This document shows, piece after piece, positions 51,098 to 61,720 of a DNA stretch of 64,000 nt. Source of the stretch: Psococerastis gibbosa (Eukaryota > Arthropoda > Insecta > Psocodea > Psocidae); assembly GCA_963971405.1 (NCBI GenBank), contig OZ020491.1, positions 5,822,855 to 5,886,854 on the forward strand, in the 5' to 3' direction. Every line of letters begins with the position of its first letter. Within the stretch, counting starts at the first letter, position 1. The position numbers were made by a program, and so were the translations under genes. Below the pieces are notes generated by a model. That model saw only the letters and a program-made list of their open reading frames with translations. It was not told the origin of the DNA and ran no database searches.

Positions 51098-52061
51098 GGC
51101 ACCAATCAAACCCGATTTATATTTACTTTAAGCCTTTATGCATAAAAATCATCCATTAAAATCCAGGCAGCAGAGAAAATAACCACTCGCATACACATAC
51201 GAATATATACGAACCAAATATATACGATAGAAGGAAATGAACAAAATTGAAAAATATGATTGTAGATCATAAAAACAACTTTTTAAAATGGTAATAGTGA
51301 CAGTCAGTGTTTAACTTATGAAAATAAAAACATTCAATTTTCAATGAAAAAAACTAAAGTTTGATAAGGGTGATTTACAGAGTACCCCGGGGATATCGAT
51401 TCACGAGCCCCCTACCCACCCCCCCCCCCTTTCCCTGGGTACCCCGGCCCCCTCCTTTGAGATCCCCACACCCTCTCTTCATTTGGCATGTATTCCTCTC
51501 CTGTATGAACGCGAATTCTGGAGAAATTAAATCTTTTATGGGCTATTATAAAATTTGAGGTTCTGGCGTTATAGGAGCTTTCTTATAAGTGGACTGCTGC
51601 CAGCGCATTGTGAAGTTGGTTGAGTACTGGAGGGATGAACCGGAAGTTCAAAGTTCGCGACTTGACAGTCGAGGAAATTTTTTGCGCCCACCCCTAATTG
51701 GTGCCACATTTTCATCCAACCCTATCAAGCCCTATTGGGGTAAAGAACAAGAGCCCTAGACGTGGCCGGCCCCAACTGTAGCCCAAGTTTTAATATATAA
51801 AATTATTATTAAATAAATTTATGTTTTGAGCCTATAATTTCAAAAAATTCCAAAGTAGCTAAAATGAATATTCCACCTCTGGTAACAGCCCCTTTATTTA
51901 TTGACGATTTACCACAGCATAAAGGTAGTGTTTGGTAAGTCAACAAAGTTTTTACTGGTATCGGACCCTCAAATTTGGGGGGGGGGGGATTTTTTAAACA
52001 TGTCCTGACTACCACTGCTTCTACCAATCAGTTGTGTTAACAGTTTTTAAATAAGAGCTTT
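51098..52061. other. Unassigned spacer
   Basis: C runs lie at about 51420-51429 and a G run at 51976-51988. About 51590-51800 is G+C-richer and ends in a TTATTATTAAATAA tract, possibly another retroelement tail. No domain is visible. Confidence 0.45.
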
Positions 52062-52246
52062 TTATTGTTTCTATTACTAAGCCAATCTAGCGGAGCTATA
52101 AAGCCCTCTCTTACACTCAACTAGAATGACCCGGGACCGCCTGCTTTACATGCCCTCCGAAGCATGGCCAGAAAATGTAGCTAGTGTGGGACTCGAACCA
52201 ACAACCTTTCGGGTGAATGTCAGAGTCCGTACCACTACGCTACATG
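52062..52246 (-). repeat. tRNA-derived SINE, near-complete
   Basis: TTCTATTACTAAGCCAATCT, CTCTTACACTCAACTAGAAT, TTTACATGCCCTCCGAAGCA, then the tRNA-like head with GGGACTCGAACCAACAACC and GTCCGTACCACTACGCTAC. This copy has the best-preserved tRNA-like head. Confidence 0.9.
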
Positions 52247-52334
52247 TTTTGATCTGGTTTCGAATTTTGTCTAGCCCGATCCTGACCTGACCTGAACAGT
52301 GTAGAACAATTTAAAGAGTATCTTCTCTCCTTAC

Positions 52335-52684
52335 TTATATACTCCATGGCCTTAGAGCCCTTGGTCTGCCTTTCCAGCCTTCGCGGTCTGCGCTTTCCTT
52401 TCGACGCCAAGGGTCGCCAGATCTACCTCGACTTCGTCCAGTCATCGCAACCGTGGTCATTCCACTAGTCTTCTCCCTTGGGGCACCTTGTGTAAGGCTG
52501 CTCTTGTCGCATTTTCTGGCATTCGTTCCACGTGCCCCAGCCACCTAAAGCGGGCTCTCTTGATTTCGGCTACTATCGTAGGTTCTTGGCTTATCGCGTG
52601 GAGCTCATAATTTCTACAGATACGCCACTCTCTTCTCCTTACATGAATAAATGAGTCGCTGAAATCAAAAGCACCATGAGTCAT
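52335..52684 (-). pseudogene. LINE ORF2 C-terminus
   Basis: The minus-strand frame HVRRREWRICRNYELHAISQ continues EIKRARFRWLGHVERMPENA and TRAALHKVPQGRR. After a frameshift the sequence resumes with RSRGRSGDPWRRKESADREG. RRFRWLGHVERMPE...GRRxxGRP is a standard LINE tail. It is G+C-rich compared with its flanks, as at 16.7 kb. Confidence 0.83.
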
Positions 52685-53504
52685 TTTTCAGGAACGGTGA
52701 AAAACTGTTGTTCTCACACGTGAATGTCTAGCGTTATGGTTTGATCCTTAACACTTTCATTTTGATATTGTGTTTTATTAACCTACCAAAGAAATAGTTC
52801 TAACTATGCATACATTTCCCGATGTTGAGAAAAAAAAGAATGGAGAACTACTTTTGATTCTAAGAAGTGGGAAGAACTGGTTTTATTTGTAAAATGACAA
52901 AACCTTGATTATGAATGGCGGAAACATAGTCCGACTATTTTTGAATATAAGGGGCAATATTGAAGCCAATTTTATTTGGGAAAAGACGGGGTTTGATTCC
53001 AACCAAAATTCAGATAGATGCATAACTATGGTTGGCCGCAGCCAATCAAAGAAATGGCGCCAAAAACTAAAAAATTGAAAATTTTGGAGAGAACAGCTTT
53101 TGATTTCAGGCGACTCAAATTATAAGTAGGCCCACAGTAGGTAAAAAAAATAGAGATTACAGGTATTCGAACGCTCACCATAACCATAAGGGCGATAATT
53201 CTAAACCTAAATATAGCATTCCTCATAGAAAAAATCTTTGATAACTCCTTCCCACCGCCCCCTCCCCCCTGGAACATGCGTCTCTTCGTATTTCCAGTAC
53301 AAAACATTCAATTTCAACTTTCGGTTACTACGAAATGGATTTTTTTCTCCAGTTTCGGCTGCTTTATCGTCGCATCGAACCGTTCACCTCCTGCCTTAGG
53401 ACCCTTACTTTCCCTCTTAACCCATATTGCCCGCCTTAAGTGTGAATCGGTTGTTGTTACCCTTTATAGGTGAGTAGGTTCTATTGGTTTTGTACGCCTA
53501 TAGC
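52685..53504. other. Unassigned spacer
   Basis: No gene or known repeat. An ORF at 53026-53307 (minus) is A+T-derived and unsupported. Confidence 0.55.
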
Positions 53505-53512
53505 CTTTTAGG

Positions 53513-54626
53513 GTGAGAAGACATTGTCCAGTTCATAAAAGCGCAACGCATAAAGATGACAGGGGCATATCGGAAGACACGCTTTTAATGCCGTCAGACC
53601 GAATGACACCCCTGCTCTCATTCAGCAAACCATTTAACACTAGAATTCCAGCTAGAGAAGAATGGAATGCTGAAGAACATCAAACAGGGGACAATGACCT
53701 AGTCTGGTATACAGATGGGTCGAAAATGGAAAATGGGGCTGGAGGAGGAGTCTATGGGGAAACTGTAGACAAATCCATAGTCCTCAGCCTCGGCAAATAT
53801 GCTACAGTCTTTCAGGCTGAGGTAGGGGCCATTATAAAATGCCTAGAGGAGTGTATGGAAATGGAATGCAAGGGCAAAACCATTATTATCTATACAGACT
53901 CGCAGGCAGCGATTAAGGCTGTGGGGGCTATAAAGATCACATCAAAAATGGTGTGGCACTGCACCAACCTCCTAATAAAGGTGTGTCGGGAAAACTCAGT
54001 CTCGCTGATTTGGGTCCCGGCGCACTCGAACTTTGATGGGAATAAAAGAGCCGACGAGCTGGCTCGAAAAGGTGCAGAAACGCCATTCATTGGTGCAGAA
54101 CCTAAGTACGGGATGGCTTATTGCCAGGTCCGTACTTCTGTACAAAAATGGGTGCAGAAAAAAACTGCAGAGGAATGGAAGAAAGTCCCGGAAAGCAGAT
54201 TTGCTAAGAAGGTTATTCCGGGTCCTAGTAAAAAGCTCACCGATCAGCTTCTCTCTTTAAGTAGAGAGCAAGCTAGAAGGGTGGTTGGCACGCTTACGGG
54301 CCACGGCCACTTCAACAAACACATGCATAGGGTTGGCGTGAAAAACGACAGTAGATGCAGACTGTGAGAAGTTGAAGAAGAAACAGCTGAACACATTCTC
54401 TTTGAATGTGAAGCGCTGGGACAAACTCGATATCAAGCTCTTGGCCACCCTAGGTCTGAAGAGGAAACCATCCGATCTAACCCCATCACAAAAACACTAG
54501 AATTCATCAAAAAGACTGGTGTTATAAGATGGGCGTAGACGGCAAACGTGGAAGCAAAAGACCTTCTAGGTCGACGCTTATAGGAACTCAAACGAGTAGA
54601 CCCCACGAAGGAAAAAAAAAAAAAAA
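53513..54626 (+). pseudogene. LINE with intact RNase H domain, zinc knuckle broken by a stop, A tail
   Basis: A 284-codon frame carries a full RNase H domain: VWYTDGSKMENGAGGG (first Asp), YATVFQAEVGAI (Glu), IIIYTDSQAAIKAV (Asp) and VPAHSNFDGNKRADELA (His/Asp end motif). All acidic catalytic positions are present. It continues through LTDQLLSLSREQARRVVGTL and HMHRVGVKNDSRCRL, where TGA at 54365 interrupts the zinc knuckle. Beyond it the frame continues EEETAEHILFECEAL to a natural stop after GVIRWA. A 3' UTR and an A run (54606-54620) follow. Endonuclease and reverse transcriptase are missing by 5' truncation. Confidence 0.9.
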
Positions 54627-54654
54627 GAGATGACAGTGACACGTCATAATAATG

Positions 54655-54815
54655 TCAGACGACGGCATACCGAAAAAGATGCAAACGGCAAACATGGCAG
54701 GAAGACGACTGGCCGGACGTCCTCAAAAAGGCTGGAAGGATTGGAAGGATGTTACTTGCTCGACTAAACGTAGGTAGAGAAGATTTTGGCCAAATATCAA
54801 AAGCGAAAATAAATA
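54655..54815 (+). pseudogene. LINE C-terminal fragment
   Basis: One frame reads GRRLAGRPQKGWKDWKDVTC then a stop and RRFWPNI. The GRPxKxWxDxxxD motif fits a LINE C-terminus. It is a separate, short fragment just past the A tail of the previous LINE. Confidence 0.55.
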
Positions 54816-54837
54816 GTGCTAACCATGGGACCAACTC

Positions 54838-55190
54838 ATTGCAAATAAAAGTTGAATACACCACAACAGAACATATTCAAAGCTGCATTCAACTTGGTAG
54901 CGTGCTCAGCGCAGCGTTGGTGGGGGACCATGGTGGGACATAAAAACGCGTTGAGATTACCAATCAGTCGAAGTGTGTGTCGAGTCCTGTCACCTCCAAA
55001 TTAATTGTGTGACTATTTTCCACAAGTGGTTCGGAATCCACTATAATCAGGAGGTTCACCCTGTCAGTCAACTCTCGTTCTCCCTGAGGTGAAGGTGTCT
55101 GCCGATAGGGTGCCTCAAGCCAATAAACAGACTCACTCCCCCCCCCCCCCCCCCCCGCCTGACAGAATTGTTGTGTTGAAAAACTAACAA
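54838..55190 (+). repeat. 5S rRNA-derived SINE, long subtype
   Basis: CATTCAACTTGGTAGCGTGC, GCGTTGGTGGGGGACCATGG, TCCAAATTAATTGTGTGACT and CACAAGTGGTTCGGAATCCA, then the long-subtype body (GTCAACTCTCGTTCTCCCTG, AATAAACAGACTCACTCC). It carries an unusually long C run (55137-55156). Confidence 0.87.
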
Positions 55191-56094
55191 GCACAATGTG
55201 TGATTATTATGTTTGTTAGGCTTGCTGGATGATTTAGTACATCTGTGTGGGAAGACTTGAATATCAGGGCAGAAATTTTCAATTCGTTGCAAGATCTCTG
55301 TATAGATCCTAATAATAGTTGAGTTCATTATGATATGCAACAATAAGAAAAACCTTCTAAACTTACTTTCCACGTAGATTTCATCAAATTTCAATCTATA
55401 AAAAAAAAAATGGCCAAAAAAGCAAAACTACGTCACAGTCACAGCAGCATTGGTTTCGAAAATTGCAAACATTACTAACTTTTATTATATACAGTACCTA
55501 TATTGTACATTATACACGTATACGAGTATCTGTATAAAGCTTGCACGCATTATAAAATTAAAACTCTGGAAGTTTAAACTTTATCATCATAATAACCAAA
55601 TTTTCAAATATATTCAGAAAATATCCAGCAATAAGGAAATATTACCAAAAAGGTCACATTTTTTGTATCGCAACGAAACGTTGCTCTAGAATCATACGAT
55701 GAACTGGTTTCGAAAATGAAATTTAAGATTTCAAATTGCATGTATGTTTGAGAACACGAAGGGCATATGAAAGCCACATTCAATTGATCATTTAGACCCT
55801 TATAAACTTGCAAACTGCTTCATAAATATTTTTGGATTTATATATTTTACTTTGATAAGGCCCGAGAAAATATTCTATTGATTGAGGAAATTTGTATGTT
55901 AGCCTTGTACAGATTCTTTCATCAAATTTTCATTTTTTCCATTTGAATTATGCATATGTCGGCCAGGTAAAAAAATACATTGCCATTCTCGTCTAGAAGC
56001 CACTTTTTCAATGATTCAATTCCAGTTTTTTGGTGTACTTAAAAAAAAAATAATGAAACGTATAGGGTTTTTGTGTTGTAAAGAGAGGGAGGAT
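55191..56094. other. Unassigned A+T-rich spacer
   Basis: No gene, repeat or structural RNA is recognised. The ORFs present are A+T-driven. Confidence 0.55.
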
Positions 56095-56099
56095 GCGAA

Positions 56100-56980
56100 A
56101 GCGATATAAAATTGTAATATCAGGATAGGACAAATTCAGAGAAATGGCCGAAATGTAAGTATACCCTGCATGATAATTATATAGCGCAAAGTAAAAGGAT
56201 TGTGAAGAGAAAAGTGGAGTAACTCCTCCACGTGGCGGAGAATCAGGATAGGACCAATACAGAGAAATTACAGGAGTGTTAGTAGACGCTGCATGATCTA
56301 TAGTGCAGAGTGAAAAGGTTGTGAAGAAAAAAGAGGAGCAACTCCTCCATGTGGCGAAGAATCAGGATAGGACTAATACAGAGAAATGACAGGAATGTTA
56401 GTAGACGCTGCATGATCTATAGTACAGAGTGAAAGGGTTATGAAGCGAAAAGAGGAGCAACTCCTCCATGTAGTGGAGAATCAGGATAGGACAAATTCAG
56501 AGAAATGACAGGAATGTTAGTAGACCCTGCATGATCTATGGCGCAGAGTGCTGGGCTCTGTAGAAAAAGAGGAGCAACTCCTCTATGTGGTGGAGAATCA
56601 GGATAGGACAAATTCTGAGTAATGACAGGAATGTTATTAAACGCTGCATGATCTATGGTGCAGAGTGCTGGGCTGCGAAGAAGAAGAGGAGCAACTCCAC
56701 CATGTGGCGGAGAATCAGGATAGGCAAAACTCAGAGAAATGGCAGAACGGTAAGTAGACCCTGCATGACCTATAGCGCAGAGTGCTGGGCTGTGAAGAAA
56801 AACCATTTGAGCAACTCCTTCATGGGGCGGGGATGATGATGTTACGCTGGGCAGCTGAAGTAGCCCTGGTAGACAGGCGAAGATATGACCAGGTCAGAGC
56901 TGAATTGAAAACTGCCGACATCACTCGCAAGGTGAGTCATCTTCAGAAAAGGATTGAAGAGTCGGGAAAGGGTTGAAGAG
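56100..56980 (+). repeat. Tandem array of ~119-bp units derived from a LINE coding segment
   Basis: ATCAGGATAGG recurs at 56119, 56242, 56361, 56480, 56597 and 56714, spaced 117-123 bp. Each unit holds AATGACAGGAATG-like, CTGCATGATCTATAG and GAGGAGCAACTCCTCCATG segments. In one frame units read RPCMIYGAECWAVKK, the LINE ORF2 stretch between reverse transcriptase and C-terminus. The last unit continues into MLRWAAEVALVDRRRYDQVR, AELKTADITRKV and QKRIEES, so the array arose by multiplication of one part of a LINE. Confidence 0.9.
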
Positions 56981-57052
56981 TATAAGGGAAGTATAAGAAT
57001 AAGAGATGGGTGGGTATTAGGGTTGAAGAGAGTAACCAGGGGAGAGTTTGAG

Positions 57053-57113
57053 TAACCTGCAAGGCATAGATCGTGGGTTCGAATCCCACCGACTCTAGAA
57101 TTTTTTAGATCTT
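57053..57113 (+). repeat. tRNA-like SINE fragment
   Basis: ATAGATCGTGGGTTCGAATC then CCACCGACTC supplies a T-arm and B-box. The following ATTTTTTAGATC and CGAGGAGGTTGC parallel the flank of the tRNA-like element at 2.5 kb. The 5' half of the tRNA-like part is missing. Confidence 0.55.
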
Positions 57114-57159
57114 TTCATATCGGTTACAACGAGGAGGTTGCTTCTTGAACATAAGATTT

Positions 57160-57480
57160 TTTTTTCTGTTCATCAAGTCGCAGCCGGTTGGCTTTTTGTC
57201 CATAACATGTGGCATCGATGCCTCCACTCCCCTCGATTATGGCATGCCCCCTTCAGCTCTATGTACATCCTCCATCACTTGCTGCAGATATTCTTTTGTC
57301 GGGCCTTCTATATGGTTCCTTCAATGATGCAGCTGAAGAAGTTCTCGTGTCGTAGCTAATGTCCGATCCAGCGAGCTCTTCTTGTAAGTTACATATGAAT
57401 GCAACAAGGGTTTAGCTTTTTCTCTTATTCCGGTTAGAACCTCCTCATCGAAAACCTTGGTTAGCCAAGGTATTCGTAAC
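57160..57480 (-). pseudogene. LINE ORF2 C-terminal remnant
   Basis: The minus-strand peptide RRMLRIPWLTKVFDEEVLTG continues IREKAKPLLHSYVT; with frameshifts LRHENFFSCIIEGTIEG and EYLQQVMED follow. RMLRIPW...VxxEEVL...RHENxxxxIIEGxxEG matches the ending seen at 13.9-14.2 kb. Several frameshifts and stops are present. Confidence 0.78.
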
Positions 57481-57552
57481 ATGCGACGATAATCATAGTG
57501 AGATTCTCCAAAGTGACTTCGTGGAACTTCATCATACTTAAAATTTTTGTAT

Positions 57553-57667
57553 GAATAAGACCCAACTGATCCACAATAAAATATATTAACAGTGACCAAA
57601 AGGCTGATGATCGTATCTTACCGAAACCGGTTAATAAATTTTATTGTGGCTCAGTTGCGTCTAATTC
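57553..57667 (+). ncRNA. Hammerhead-like core inside 38-bp inverted arms
   Basis: The arms 57553-57590 (ending CCACAATAAAATATATTAAC) and 57630-57667 (starting GTTAATAAATTTTATTGTGG) pair with few mismatches. The 39-nt centre contains CTGATGA (57604-57610) and CCGAAACCGG (57621-57630). CTGATGA plus GAAAC with an ACCGGT palindrome are the conserved hammerhead boxes, arranged as in Penelope-like elements. The predicted helix II (TCGTATCTTAC) is weak, so self-cleavage is uncertain. Confidence 0.55.
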
Positions 57668-58336
57668 TTTCAACAATTCTAATTGCGACGAGAACACCAC
57701 ATCTCAAAAATTTGAAATCTACCTAATTGCTATCTTGGCCTCTGAAAATTTTGAAGTGACGCCACTGTTTACAACATAGTGATGTAGGCTACACAATTAC
57801 AAAATGTGTGAATTTGAAACCCACGCCAGTCTTTTCCTTTAAATAGGTACGGTATTTCAAACGAAAATGTATGTAGCCTATGTATTTAAAGCTGTAACGC
57901 TGAAAAGCAGCTGTATTTTCCATCAATACAAACTTGCCCATTCGTACATATTACCCCCTTGAGAAGACGCTGCGAACTGATGTAAATATACAATGTGCCT
58001 GGAATACATTATTTGTTGGTTCGAACGAAGCAGAAAGAAGAAAAAAGAATAATACAATAAATTTCCCAATATGGATATTCCTAATGTCACTTTACACCCT
58101 ATCCAACGTTTGCGTTCGCAGAATACAATATCAATTTCCATGTCGCAACATATCCAATGATTTTTGAAAGAAAAAAAAAACTCATTTTATGTCGCTACAA
58201 TGCACCAACAGTCAAACAATCAACGATAATAAAATAAAATAGATGTCGCTTCCCCATGTGTGTGGAGTGCGGGTAGTGGTGAAACGCCTGGGCAAATGAC
58301 AAAGAAAGCGTATTCAGGTTATAGGGTACCAACATT
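57668..58336. other. Unassigned spacer
   Basis: No gene or recognised repeat. ORFs at 57923-58167 overlap on both strands and lack domains. Confidence 0.55.
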
Positions 58337-58337
58337 A

Positions 58338-59213
58338 AAGAACCGGTCCGAGTTTACTCGAACTTGCTTTCCAATTTATCAAAATTAGTAGATAGAGAAA
58401 ATGAGTAATTGCATGGAAAATAATTTTCCTATTGTTAAATTTCGAGCATCTCGGGTAGGGGGGGGGGGGGTGTCCACCTGACTACACTCGAGGTGAGGTA
58501 AATTATAGATAGGTCAGACCAACAAATTACCACACAGCAATAATGGCAGGGCGCGCAATGCATTTGAGCGCGAATTTTCTATCATTTTTTCAAAAAATAA
58601 TTTTTTGTGCAAAACTTAATAGTTTTTTGGGCAAGCAACATGCCCAGTTTCGTTACTAAATTTAACACCTAAAACATACCTGAAGGTAGAAATCATCAAC
58701 AGAAAGGTTTCGCAGAAAAATTATTTTTTAGTCATTTTTCATTAAAATTTAGTTATTTTTATTTTTTTACCCCCAGAAGCAAAGTATCAAGGGGCAAGCG
58801 ACCCCCCTCATTTTGTCAACATTAATAACGACTACAATACATGTGAATTTAAAAGAAATCGTTGGAGCCGTTTTTGAGAAATAATTTTTTTAGACGTTTT
58901 TTCAGAGTATTTTAAAAATAAACCCCCCCCCCCCCAAATTGAGTTAGCCCAAAATAAAAAAAATGGTCCTGAGGTATAATTTGTATAAACCAACATGCCG
59001 AATTTCATCAAAATCGACCTAGTAGTTTGCCCGGAAATCGACGCACAGACAGACAGACAGACAGACAGACAGAGCGACAGACAGACATTTCGTATAAACC
59101 ACTTTTTCGGGTTCCTGGGACCTCAAAACGTGTAAATCCGTTGAAATCTCGGAATCGAAAATTTCGACCATCGACCACAAAGCTTTATACTACGTATAAA
59201 TTGGAAAGCAAAA
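58338..59213 (+). mobile_element. HINE-like repeat, complete copy 10, longest GACA array
   Basis: The 5' end AAAGAACCGGTCCGAGTTTA and 3' hairpin TACGTATAAATTGGAAAGC followed by A are intact. The tetranucleotide array at 59044-59089 is the longest in the window (about 10 GACA units with one interruption). A G run lies at 58459-58471 and a C run at 58923-58936. Confidence 0.95.
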
Positions 59214-59608
59214 ATAACTGATATAGCGACAGATGAAAAAAAATGAACAGACAGGATTGACAACACAACTTCGGTGCAGTGAGTTCTGCGCACTTGACTT
59301 GCAATCTAAATAGATTGAATTTAACTGTACTGGGCTGATAGTGACAACCATCACCTTACACTAGGAAACTACAGTGGATTCCTTGATAGACTGAGCTGTA
59401 GAAGCCCACCTCCCCACCACCCGCCTACCAACATTCCACTACGAAATAAATATAAAAAAATATTTGCATACCTACTCTTAGGGGTACATTACCTTCATAG
59501 GAAGGTGAAATGCGGCTGTCGGGAATGTTGCTGACCACAGGGGCGTCTTTTCAGTATTTTTCAGTCGGGGGCAAAATGGTAATAGGGTATATTTTTAAGT
59601 TGTAAATA
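59214..59608. other. Unassigned spacer
   Basis: ACAGGGGCGTCTTTTCAG near 59535 resembles an element end without a partner. No gene is seen. Confidence 0.5.
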
Positions 59609-59720
59609 TGTCTTCTTCTTCTTCGCCTTTTTGAATGCCTCTTTTATCGAAAATTGGCGATCATCATGACTATTTAGACCTTGGAGACTCTGAAAAGGGA
59701 AGGCTTTTCTTCTTCAACCG
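59609..59720 (-). pseudogene. LINE 3' tail fragment
   Basis: (TTC)n at 59611-59624 (a minus-strand GAA tail) precedes GAATGCCTCTTTTATCGAAA and TTGGCGATCATCATGAC. These match 590-640 and 40160-40200. Confidence 0.65.
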
Positions 59721-60690
59721 GGATCCTTCTGTCTATCTTCTATCGATCTACCCCTTGTATTATTACAAGCAGAAGACGCTAGTTTTCGTTCTTCATCACA
59801 TCATGGCCGAAGTATGTTAGTGTCCGTTTCTTGATCGTCAGCAGTCATAAATCATAACACCTTGAATTTGCTGAGAATTTGTAGGCTTCAAAACACGTCA
59901 TTATGAAGATAAGAAGTGGTGTATCCGGTGCTAGGTAGCTAGCCCGAAATTCGGGGGGGGGGGGGAGATTGGAAAGCCGACCCCCCCCCCCCCCTCCCCA
60001 TCTAAAGTAGCGAGCAAATACGTGGTTGTACATCGTTTCAGTAATGTGAAGTGGACGGAAAGGCAATAATTTTTTTCACTAATAAAATTAGTGTATTTAA
60101 TTTCATTATTCCTTATAAATAATTAGATTACTCGTGACTTCGTGGTATTTCATTTTAATAAACAAGAAATAACAAAAAAAGTTTCAGAAAAACATGTTAT
60201 AACAACCCGAATTAGTAAAACCCAAATAATCGTTAAGAAATTAACTTTGTTTAAGAAACCCACTTGTGTTAGTATAAAACCCTGAGCGCTTTCGGCAAGA
60301 ACTGCCATCTACAGAGGGAAACCCACTAGCACAGTTACACCTTATCTGCGATGTGAGACTCTCTATGTTTTTGTTATTTTTTGTTTATCATTATTCCTTA
60401 TTTCAATTATTATTATTTTTTTTTAATTTGATCTACTTCAACTGAGACACGAAAGTGAACCTGCGTTTAGCGTTCAAATCCTGCGGGGGGGGGGGGTCTA
60501 TAGGTTCCCCCGGTGGGTTTGGCTTAGCAGTTAGCCCTTCCAGAGTCCCAGCCCCTATGTAGCTACGCCTATGGTCTGTCCTCTTAGAAACTTATCTCCC
60601 AGGGAGCCTTTCGACGCCCCTGTTGGCCCGGCCCTAATAAATTGCCACCTCAGATGGCCGCCTCGCTGCCTCATAAGTCCGAAAAGCCCT
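59721..60690. other. Unassigned spacer with G/C runs
   Basis: G and C runs lie at 59954-59966 and 59982-59993, which form a potential stem, and at 60485-60496. CCTATGTAGCTACGCC near 60555 looks like a lone hAT-type end. No gene is seen. Confidence 0.5.
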
Positions 60691-60696
60691 GCCTAA

Positions 60697-61090
60697 GGCC
60701 CCCATTCCACCGACCGGCTAGGGCTAAATACAAAAACGGTGACGTGGTAGCAGACATTCAAGACTTAGGTGGGGTTTCCACCGATCCACCCATTGCAGAA
60801 TTGACGGAAATGTTTATTTTCCTCTATGCCATAGTTTAAATTGAGCAATGATCATACAGTAAAATCACAAACAAACAAACTAAAATTAAGAAATGGCGTC
60901 ATGGGATATGTTAAGTACAAACAATTAATAGATTTCTATAAAAAGAAAAGTTCTAATTTCCGACAATGTCACTTGCATTCTGCAATGCGAGGTCGGTGGA
61001 AACGCCACCTCAAGTCTTGAATGTCTGCTTACTCTGCTACCACGTCACCGTTTTTGTAAATAGCCCTAGCCGGTCGGTGGAATGGGCGCC
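60697..61090. mobile_element. 394-bp MITE with long inverted ends, copy 3
   Basis: The ends GGCCCCCATTCCACCGACCG and, reversed, GGCGCCCATTCCACCGACCG are flanked by TAA (60694-60696) and TAC. It has the same orientation as copy 1 (interior ATGATCATACAGTAAAATC). An ~8-bp duplication (TACTCTGC) near 61028 is private to this copy. Confidence 0.92.
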
Positions 61091-61720
61091 TACCGCCAGC
61101 ACCTACCTAGTTTAAGGAAAAGACGCACCCTTGACGTTGAAGGCTGCTCGTAATCTTTTCAATTTAACAAAATCAATAAATTAGCAAGGGGGAGTAAAAC
61201 AACGTGGTTAATAAGTCAGTTAAAATCAACTTTAAAATGTCAAAATTCCAATAATTTACACATACCCTCGAGCACACAGATCAGCTAATTTAAAGAAGGT
61301 TCGGGTCTCAGAGAAATTTGTATAATTTTAATATTTTCATTACCAATGCATATATGCTCATAAATTATTATTTTAAAATGGACTCACGCTATATGATTGT
61401 TATGATTAAATATTGATTTATTTAAAAAGTATCGCGTTCCACAGCTACACTTTAAAAAGAACCTGAGATATGTACAAAATAAGCTGTAGCTATAATCATT
61501 TTATGATAAATTTTTACTAATTTTAAATAGACAGGAATGTATGTTAAAATTGCTGCAATAGAGGTTTCTTCATATGGAAAAATTCAGAACTGATGGGAAC
61601 GTTAAGAAGTTGTCGGAGGTAATAGGTTTTTGAATGTATAAATCAGTTTTTTATGATGTTAATTGGTATAAGGACTATGAACGGGTTGGAGGCTAGAAAG
61701 GGTTAACTCCAAGTTGAGAT
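61091..61720. other. Unassigned spacer
   Basis: A+T-rich with no repeat similar to others in the window; possibly single-copy. Confidence 0.5.

Noticed and set aside
50695-51105. 136-codon minus-strand ORF
   Set aside because: It spans a SINE nested in a MITE; there is no conserved domain.
56438-56806. 122-codon minus-strand ORF with internal repeats (SYPDSPPH-type units)
   Set aside because: It is antisense to the tandem LINE-derived array; the repeated peptide simply mirrors the DNA repeat.
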